Below are positions 58,268-64,000 of a stretch of 64,000 nt of DNA, piece by piece. Under the pieces are notes generated by a model. The model did no database searches, was not told where the DNA came from, and saw nothing but the letters and a program-made list of their open reading frames with translations. The translations under genes were made by a program, and so were the position numbers. The number at the start of each line of letters is the position of its first letter. Positions within the stretch are counted from its first letter, which is position 1. This DNA is from an uncultured Dorea sp. GTDB lineage: Bacteria; Bacillota; Clostridia; Lachnospirales; Lachnospiraceae. The stretch lies in assembly GCA_948602995.1 (NCBI GenBank), contig CAPEBR010000020.1:7036-71035 (forward strand), read 5' to 3'.

Positions 58268-59905
58268 GTAGTGTAAAATAGTTTGTGTCTTTGGTAAAAA
58301 ATGGCTCCTTTTTGGTAAGAATTAAGATATGACAATTCTTATTGAAAAGGAGTATTTTTATGGCAGTTGCAAAGGAGCAAATTCGACAAATTATTTCACA
58401 AAATAACATTAGCAGCGTGACAGATGTTTATTCTCTTCTCAAAGAAAGCTTTAAAGACATCCTCCAGGAGCTTATGGAGGCAGAACTGGATGCTACTCTG
58501 GGATATGAGAAAAATCAAAAAGGCGATTTACTGACAGACAATAAAAGAAATGGCCACTCTCCCAAGACTCTTAAAAGTCAGTATGGTGAGTTCCAAATTG
58601 ATGTTCCCAGAGATAGAAATGGTGAATATGAACCAAAACTCATTTCCAAGTATCAGAGGGATGTTTCTGGAATTGAAGAAAAGATCATCTCACTTTATGC
58701 GCGTGGGATGAGTACACGGGATATCCACGACCAGATTAACGATCTGTATGGAATTGAAGTATCTGCGGAAATGGTGAGCAAAATCACAGATAAGATCCTA
58801 CCCCAGGTAAAAGAGTGGCAATCCCGCCCTTTGAATCCCATTTATCCTTTTGTGTTCATGGATTGTATCCACTATAAAGTGCGGGAAGACGGCCGGATAC
58901 TGAACCGTGCTGCCTATGTGGTATTAGGCGTTACTGTCGAAGGGTATAAGGACATTCTGAGCATCACGGCAGGCGCAAATGAAACCAGCAAGTTCTGGCT
59001 TGGCATGTTAAACGATCTGAAAAACCGGGGAGTCAAGGACGTACTGTTTTTCTGTGTAGATGGACTGCCGGGCTTTAAAGAAGCGATACAGGCAGTATAT
59101 CCGCAGGCAGAAATACAGAGATGTGTGATCCATATGCTGAGGAATTCTTTTAAGTATATCAACTATAATGATTTGAAGAAGTTTTCTACAGATTTCAAAG
59201 CTGTCTACAACGCGCCGACGGAATCAGCGGCACTGACAGAATTGGATATCATCAAAGAAAAATGGGGAAAAAAATATCCTTATGCCATTAGTAACTGGGA
59301 AAACAACTGGGAAGATGTAAGTTCATTTTTTCAATTTTCCGATGAAATCAGGCGCATCATGTACACGACAAATATTATAGAGGGTGTAAACCGCCAGTAT
59401 CGGAAAGTTACCAAGACAAAAAGTGTATTCCCAAGTGATACATCCTTGGAAAAGATGCTATATCTGGCCAGCGAGAATGTAGTGAAAAAATGGACGCAGA
59501 GATATCGGAACTGGGATCAGGTATTGAACCAATTGATTGTTTTGTATAGCGAAAGAATCACGAAATACCTGTAAAGTAAAAGGCGGGATGGCAATTATCC
59601 AAACAAACCATCCCACCCTTATTCCATCGGCATCTGTATTATTGCCAAAAAACTTAGGTCTTATTCCGGAGGCCGGGTGTGGGCAGAGCCCACGAAAAAG
59701 CAATAAATACAGAGCCTTAATAAGCATGCAAAAAATTAGAAATAACTGTATAACCCTCCTGAATATGTGTATACTATAGATACAAAGAAATCTTCGACAG
59801 CAAGTCGACAGCACAAAAAGTGTAAAATCGACAAAGATTTTTTACATATCTTATTCTTATCAGGAAGTCTTAAATTCCATAGACACAAGATTTTTTACAG
59901 CCTCC
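58268..59905 (+). mobile_element. IS256-family insertion sequence with 8-bp target duplication
   Basis: TTCTCTGG occurs immediately at both edges (58260-58267 and 59906-59913). Ends: TGTAAAATAGTTTGTGTC (58272-58289) is imperfectly inverted at GACACAAGATTTTTTACA (59882-59899). One transposase gene lies inside, followed by a GGCGGGATGG/CCATCCCACC hairpin at 59582-59617 and ~290 bases without a gene. The element is 1,638 bp and appears complete. Confidence 0.85.
58360..59574 (+). CDS. IS256-family (Mutator-type) transposase
   Basis: 404 residues from ATG 58360 (AAAAGGAG upstream). The family's conserved blocks are present: the N-terminal MEAELDATLGYEKNQKGD, KTLKSQYGEFQIDVPRDRNG, ISLYARGMSTRDI near 112, the first catalytic Asp in FMDCIHYKVREDG, the second in FCVDGLPGFKEAI, the CVIHMLRNSFKYI motif, and the final Glu in NIIEGVNRQYRKVTKTK. 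No frameshift or stop is seen, so the enzyme is probably functional. It catalyses DDE cut-and-paste or circle-forming transposition. Confidence 0.96.
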   Translation: MAVAKEQIRQIISQNNISSVTDVYSLLKESFKDILQELMEAELDATLGYEKNQKGDLLTDNKRNGHSPKTLKSQYGEFQIDVPRDRNGEYEPKLISKYQRDVSGIEEKIISLYARGMSTRDIHDQINDLYGIEVSAEMVSKITDKILPQVKEWQSRPLNPIYPFVFMDCIHYKVREDGRILNRAAYVVLGVTVEGYKDILSITAGANETSKFWLGMLNDLKNRGVKDVLFFCVDGLPGFKEAIQAVYPQAEIQRCVIHMLRNSFKYINYNDLKKFSTDFKAVYNAPTESAALTELDIIKEKWGKKYPYAISNWENNWEDVSSFFQFSDEIRRIMYTTNIIEGVNRQYRKVTKTKSVFPSDTSLEKMLYLASENVVKKWTQRYRNWDQVLNQLIVLYSERITKYL

Positions 59906-60116
59906 TTCTCTGGATACATTGTCCCTTAAAGATGTTTTGGATTTCATGACATCTTTGAGCTGGTAACAAAGCTTCTTGATTCGATCGATCTTGGAAATCC
60001 TTGCGGGGTCCGTGATTATGCCATTATTCTGCTCATAAAATTGTGTTTGTTCTTAATGGTTCTTGCATTTCTTGACTATTAAAACTTTTTATAAATTTAT
60101 CAAAAGGAATACTCGT

Positions 60117-60189
60117 AGACCAGCTCAGCAATGGCCTGTGGCTGGTCGCCTGTGGGCTTGTAGGGGGCTTGTAATTTGAACTCTGGCAT
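60117..60189 (-). pseudogene. uvrB: uvrB 5' fragment (first ~23 codons)
   Basis: The reverse strand from ATG 60189 reads PEFKLQAPYKPTGDQPQAIA then ELV, the unmistakable N-terminus of excinuclease subunit UvrB, with AAAGAGAGG as ribosome binding site. Similarity ends near 60117 and the frame soon stops. It is a detached 5' end. A second uvrB piece, in the same orientation, ends at 63855. The ~200 bases upstream (60190-60399) contain no gene. Confidence 0.85.
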
Positions 60190-60399
60190 ATGAAAACCTC
60201 TCTTTCACGGAATTACTATGACTACTATCAGACACAAAATTCGTGTAATTTAGAAATCATTTAGTGTAAACTTCTGTTTTAGGGCTGGTCTATAGGCGAA
60301 CTTTTGTGATTGTACCAATGGAGGTCACAAATTTGTAGTCATAACTGTTTACAAAGTAGTCTGTTTCGTATTCTAATATCATTTAAATTAGAAATATCT

Positions 60400-61387
60400 T
60401 TATTTTCTACTATCATAAATCAACTGATTTCTCTCTAATTCCTTCTGTAATTCTTCCACTGTCGGTAAAACAGTCATATACTTTGAAGCAAATATCTGTT
60501 GACTTTCATGGAGTACCGAATATTTCACAATCGTTTCATCTTTATCTGTACAAAAGATAATCCCTATTGTTGGATTATCATCCTCTCTTCTTTTTAAGTC
60601 ATCAAACATTCTGACATACATATCCATTTGTCCTATATCTTGATGTGTCAACTTCTTTGTTTTTAAATCAATAACGACAAAACATTTCAGAATATAATTA
60701 TAAAAAACCAGATCTATATAGAAATCCGTTGCTTCTGTACATATCCTCATCTGCCTTCCCACAAATGAAAACCCTTTGCCCATTTCCAGCAAGAACTTCT
60801 GTAGATTATTTATAATGGTTGCCTCCAAGTCACTTTCTAACTGGCTGATATTGGGAGTGGCTCCCATGAATTCTAATATAAATGGATCTTTCACAAATTC
60901 CAATGCTTTATTTTCTTTATCGGGTAACTGTGTGGATAACATTCTTTTGTAATATCCACTCTTAATATTGCGCTCCAAAACTCTTACAGACCAATTTTCT
61001 GTTAAAGCTTCCTTTAAATAAAAGTTTCTTTCCTCTTCATCGGAAATACGCATTATACTTCTTAGATGAGACCACGGAATTTTACCAACCATTGAAAATC
61101 CATATGATTCTTCTGGAAATACCAAATAAAACTGACGACAGTTTTTCAAATTTACTACAGAAAACCCTGTTCCAAATTCATCTGATAACTGTTTCACCCT
61201 ATTGTTCCTGCTCGACAATTCGTCGTCCCACATTCCAATAAGCATATGTCATGATACCATTAACACTATTATATGCTTCTTCTCTTGCCCGTTGTAAGAT
61301 CAAACGCACATCTTCGTAAAATTGTTGTTCTTTTATTATCAAAATTTCTGAAGGTTCTTGCTTTAATAACTCACTCTTTTTCTTCAT
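60400..61387 (-). pseudogene. DUF1016/YhcG-type PD-(D/E)XK nuclease gene, frameshifted
   Basis: ATG 61387 (GGAGGTAAA upstream) encodes a DUF1016 N-domain start (EQQFYEDVRLILQRAREEAY, then YAYWNVGRRIVEQEQ) and stops at 61199. The family text resumes in another frame as VKQLSDEFGTGFSVVNLKNC, runs through the whole C-terminal domain and ends at 60400. The joint lacks ~15 expected residues, so a small deletion with frameshift is likely. The nuclease residues remain: YIDLVFYN, VIDLKTKK and the GQMDMY segment. Such proteins occur in defence islands. The 281-residue C-terminal part might be expressed alone, but its apparent start codon lies in shifted text. Confidence 0.8.
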
Positions 61388-61400
61388 TTTACCTCCGCAG

Positions 61401-61422
61401 ATTCGCTACACGTGTGTAGCGA
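61401..61422. repeat. 22-bp perfect palindrome between the nuclease and the AbiGi partner
   Basis: Left arm ATTCGCTACAC (61401-61411) is followed directly by its complement GTGTAGCGAAT (61412-61422). It abuts the partner gene's stop (61424) and lies 14 bases upstream of the DUF1016 start. With no spacer it is a better protein-binding or recombination site than a terminator. Confidence 0.75.
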
Positions 61423-61423
61423 A

Positions 61424-62527
61424 TTACTCTAATTCATTATTTATATAATCATTTTCTTTGGATTTCCTTTTATTTATATATCCCAAAACAGTCAGCGCAT
61501 TCAAATAATCCGCTTTATGATTCATAATCTCTTTCATTTCTTCTTTCGCCTCTTCCTCTGTCTTAAACCCCATATAAGATATATACATTGGTCTGCTATC
61601 TTCACTGCCATATAGAATTTTGATCTCTCCATCTGATGCTTCATTTATTTCCTTAATAATTGCATTGGACAATAAATTTGCCGAAAAAAGAGTAATCTTT
61701 ACATCCCAAAGAGAATAATATATTTTCGTTATAAATGTAATATCAATTGCACTTCCAACCTTTATATCATCTATTTGTTGATTTATTTTCATACCAGTAG
61801 TTTCTGTATCATTAACTTTAGCATTTAAACGAATTACTTCTTTTTCCTTTAACGCAAGATACAATTCTTCTAAATCCATCCAGGAATCTTCATTCTGTGT
61901 TAAAACCTTTGGAACAAAAGTAACTCCAAATTCTTTTTCTACATATTCCAACTTTTTATATGCTTCGATTGATTTAACAAAGTACATTTTCATTCTTTTT
62001 ATATCAATACCATTTTCCGATCTTTTTATATCATCTCTAAAAAGTAGATTGAAAAAGGATAAGACGATATAGTAACCTTCTGTTAATTCTTTTATGGTCT
62101 TAGCCTTCTCTAAATGTATCTGGTAACTGATATTACTTTTCATAGAATCCTTTTCTAAAAAAATTTTTAAAAATATAATAGCATTTTGTGATGTTTGCAA
62201 AACAACCCCCTTATTAATCAGATATCGATTAAAAATGAGCATTTTTTTTCCACAAGCTGTATCTAATTCAAAGGAAACTTCATCTGTTGATGGTGCTACC
62301 ACCAAATCATATATTTTATTATTTTCATTTATAAGATATTCCGATTTCCCCTTTCGAATCAAAGTTTCAACTGAATCAACTCCTTTTACACGTACAGATC
62401 CACCTTCTTCTTGTACTGTTTCTAATGCCATCATAAAATTCTCATACGACTCTTGATTCGAAAAATTTATTTTTCCTCCATATGAAATTTCTTCCTTTGA
62501 GAATACATTTTTTAGTTTATTGCCCAT
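61424..62527 (-). CDS. Unrecognised partner of the AbiGi-like protein
   Basis: 367 residues from ATG 62527 (GNKLKNVFSKEEISYGGKIN), one base after the AbiGi-like stop, with AGGAAGG inside that gene's end. No catalytic motif is recognised. The N-terminal ~150 residues look beta-rich (SVRVKGVDSVETLIRKGKSE, then VSFELDTACGKKMLIFNRYL). The middle is helical (ELTEGYYIVLSFFNLLFRDD) and the end alternates strands and helices. The operon position equals that of AbiGii, the toxin paired with AbiGi in lactococcal abortive infection, but I could not confirm AbiGii similarity. A+T-rich codon use differs from the core genes. Confidence 0.7.
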   Translation of the reverse strand: MGNKLKNVFSKEEISYGGKINFSNQESYENFMMALETVQEEGGSVRVKGVDSVETLIRKGKSEYLINENNKIYDLVVAPSTDEVSFELDTACGKKMLIFNRYLINKGVVLQTSQNAIIFLKIFLEKDSMKSNISYQIHLEKAKTIKELTEGYYIVLSFFNLLFRDDIKRSENGIDIKRMKMYFVKSIEAYKKLEYVEKEFGVTFVPKVLTQNEDSWMDLEELYLALKEKEVIRLNAKVNDTETTGMKINQQIDDIKVGSAIDITFITKIYYSLWDVKITLFSANLLSNAIIKEINEASDGEIKILYGSEDSRPMYISYMGFKTEEEAKEEMKEIMNHKADYLNALTVLGYINKRKSKENDYINNELE

Positions 62528-62528
62528 A

Positions 62529-63464
62529 TTAACAGTCCTTCCTGATTTCTTCCAAAACAAGTATTTTGCTAATTAAAACATATTTTTGTATTGCTACATC
62601 TGATCCATCACTAAATTTATCATTAGGGATTGACATAATCACATTAATTATATCAACACGCGCATTTCCATTTGGGACAATAATATATCTTATATCATCA
62701 TAACCATATTTTAACCATAAAGAGCTGTATTTCTCATCGCTCAGCCCTGCGTTAATATCCATTCCTTCTTCATTCATATGTAACATATATGGATTTGCAA
62801 TAACAGTATCTTTTTGCAAAGCAACTGCAATATCAATTGAAGGAACATAACGCCACTCTTGCTCATCATGAAAATTCTTTTGAAAATCAATTTCTACATC
62901 AATGCCATTATTACGCTTAAATTTGCGTTTCATTATTCCTCTCAATGGTTTTACAAAACACAAACGGTTTAATATATCATCTGCATAAATATCTAATATA
63001 TCATCCATACCCAATATCTGATTGATTAAATTAGATATATCTTTTGTACGATTTGAATATTCATTCAAATAATGTATTGGCTGTAGGTTATTTTTTTCAC
63101 CCCAACCTTTAGAAAATGCAATTGCATACTCCCCATAAAAATCTGTATGTGTATATTTACTTGGCACTTTTGTTTTTTCATCCTCGCTTAAATTTTGATA
63201 GTTATCCCCTGTGGCCTGCAATTGAAAATTCTCAGCAAGCTTATGAAATGGAATATCACAAAAACATTTTTGCAACACAAATGCTTCTGCAAAGGAACCT
63301 CCTCCAATATTGAGATACTGCAAATCTTCCTTACAGTATCTCGGAATCAACGCTTTCTTTTCTAATATTTCTTCCAAATATTTAAACTCCTTCATAAAAT
63401 GAAATAATGTATTTGCACTTTGAGCATAATCATCATAAGCTAATTCATATCTATCTTTAGTCAT
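62529..63464 (-). CDS. AbiGi-like abortive infection protein
   Basis: 311 residues from ATG 63464 (GGGAGTG seven bases upstream). It shows the AbiGi-family outline: SANTLFHFMKEFKYLEEILE near 18, LIPRYCKEDLQYLNIGG near 41, VLQKCFCDIPFHKL near 67, TDFYGEYAIAFSKGWGEKNN near 108, PIHYLNEYS, and a later DEQEWRYVPS and DIRYIIVPN. AbiGi is considered the antitoxin half of the AbiGi/AbiGii phage-exclusion pair. It is cotranscribed with the next gene. The cassette is A+T-rich and flanked by uvrB fragments, so it was probably acquired. Confidence 0.75.
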   Translation of the reverse strand: MTKDRYELAYDDYAQSANTLFHFMKEFKYLEEILEKKALIPRYCKEDLQYLNIGGGSFAEAFVLQKCFCDIPFHKLAENFQLQATGDNYQNLSEDEKTKVPSKYTHTDFYGEYAIAFSKGWGEKNNLQPIHYLNEYSNRTKDISNLINQILGMDDILDIYADDILNRLCFVKPLRGIMKRKFKRNNGIDVEIDFQKNFHDEQEWRYVPSIDIAVALQKDTVIANPYMLHMNEEGMDINAGLSDEKYSSLWLKYGYDDIRYIIVPNGNARVDIINVIMSIPNDKFSDGSDVAIQKYVLISKILVLEEIRKDC

Positions 63465-63854
63465 ACTCACTCCCGTGTATATAATTTATCGCCTTTACCA
63501 TATTTACTGAAAATCTCATACAAAATATTTTCTTACAACAGCTTTTTCAAATATATAATCTATCTTTTATCGTTACATTGGACTACCGAGAAAGACTCGG
63601 TAGTTTCTCCCACATTTAATTCTACTTAATAATTTGTAAACACTTTTCAAATACAATGAAATTCTATCTGCTAAACAATATAAACAATTACCTTTATTCA
63701 TTCCATGTTACTTAATCCATTACACGAATCCAGGTCACAAACTCCCCCCTCCGCCTCGTGTTATTTCGTCTATAATCCCCCATCTTGTCCACAAAATACG
63801 GTACAATCAATACCAAATAACACGAAATAATGCGCTTTTTACCCTGTCCCCAAA
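63465..63854. other. Intergenic region upstream of the AbiGi-like gene
   Basis: No gene is seen. ACTACCGAG-aaaga-CTCGGTAGT (63582-63604) is a 9-bp hairpin followed by TTTCT. The rest is A+T-rich, with a patch near 63755-63840 containing CGTGTTATTTCGTCT and ACACGAAATAATGCG, parts of an inverted pair (CGTGTTATTTCG/CGAAATAACACG-like). Confidence 0.45.
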
Positions 63855-64000
63855 TTAGGACACAAAATACTCCACCGCGTTTTCCGGGAATACCTCCTTG
63901 AATTCTCCATATAATTGTGCGGCAAGCGTCTTGTTATGAGCTATCACAAGCGTTGGTTTATTCAGCTGGGCAATCACATTCGCCATCGTAAATGTCTTGC
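63855..64000 (-). pseudogene. uvrB: uvrB fragment truncated after about residue 95, running off the window
   Basis: Reading leftward from 64000 the frame is KTFTMANVIAQLNKPTLVIA then HNKTLAAQLYGEFKEVFPEN and AVEYFVS followed by TAA at 63857-63855. This is the UvrB P-loop and following helicase text. In intact UvrB the next residues are YYDYYQPEAYVP, so the gene is cut exactly there. The 5' start lies beyond the window. About 560 residues of UvrB are absent at this place. Confidence 0.88.

Larger units (their letters stand above)
57805..60082 (+). pseudogene. Tyrosine recombinase gene broken by frameshifts and an IS256-family insertion
   Basis: ATG 57805 (AAGGAGGAACAC upstream) encodes an N-terminal helical domain (ENLILQQLINQIQEGLIQAG). 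In the T-run near 57976 the frame shifts and continues EDHYSMSSKIKQKKWCAAYS up to RDISFSG at 58267. The IS lies at 58268-59905. Beyond it the frame resumes as LKDVLDFMTSL and ELVTKLLDSIDLGNPCGVRD plus YAIILLI, a recognisable start of the integrase catalytic domain, and then decays to a stop at 60082. The catalytic Arg/His/Tyr residues are gone. Confidence 0.8.

Noticed and set aside
61424..62527. Naming the AbiGi partner as AbiGii
   Set aside because: Only its position supports that; I see no AbiGii sequence signature.
1..64000. tRNA, rRNA, tmRNA or other standard RNA genes
   Set aside because: The intergenic regions were read on both strands and none showed a convincing cloverleaf or conserved RNA; a tRNAscan/Infernal run could still find one.

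Overview
The window looks like chromosomal DNA of a low-to-mid GC Firmicute, most likely a gut Lachnospiraceae (Clostridium cluster XIVa, Dorea/Blautia/C. scindens-like). The reasons are strong AGGAGG ribosome binding sites, HprK, class III fructose bisphosphatase, a prfB programmed frameshift, the hom/apgM-like/lysC cluster, and many small palindromic repeats between genes. The species cannot be fixed from sequence alone. No rRNA, tRNA, CRISPR array or replication origin was seen.

Bases 1-20,000 are housekeeping. They hold the 5' part of a DUF1846 gene (minus), ftsH, uvrC, hprK, a ROK glucokinase, a class A penicillin-binding protein, yigZ, hpf, a PAP2 phosphatase coupled to typA, a two-OB-fold SSB-like protein, dapA, dapB, class III fbp and a small lipoprotein. 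Two compact structured repeat elements lie between yigZ and hpf. Bases 20,000-25,200 are accessory: a broken AAA-ATPase gene with a duplicated 164-bp start region, two secreted proteins, a DUF3990 (ADP-ribosyltransferase-like) gene overlapping an HTH gene, and an orphan eukaryotic-type hisA.

Bases 25,203-35,297 form a complete sugar or polyol module. A divergent LacI-type regulator with GTGCTCGAGCAC-type operators faces an operon encoding a ketose 3-epimerase, a PfkB kinase, a GatZ-like aldolase subunit, a ribose-type ABC importer (ATPase, permease, binding lipoprotein), a zinc alcohol dehydrogenase and a class II aldolase. Together they suggest PTS-independent import, oxidation/epimerisation, phosphorylation and cleavage to triose phosphates. 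The substrate is not determined.

Bases 35,600-53,900 are again core: a secreted protein, secA, prfB, the threonine/lysine branch (hom, apgM-like proposed homoserine kinase, lysC), an XRE regulator, a CYTH protein, a DJ-1 protein, a lipoprotein, and a proteostasis block (tig, clpP, clpX, lon, engB) followed by an AI-2E family transporter. A 145-bp miniature element with perfect 15-bp terminal repeats and an 8-bp target duplication sits between clpX and its terminator.

From 53,900 to the end the DNA is decaying or mobile: a frame-broken small gene, a rhomboid remnant, hit, an ECF sigma/anti-sigma pair with a secreted protein, a group II intron fragment, and a tyrosine recombinase broken by an IS256-family element (8-bp target duplication). 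Last comes an A+T-rich defence cassette: a frameshifted DUF1016/YhcG nuclease, a 22-bp perfect palindrome, and an AbiGi-like gene with an unrecognised partner. This cassette is flanked on both sides by uvrB 5' fragments.
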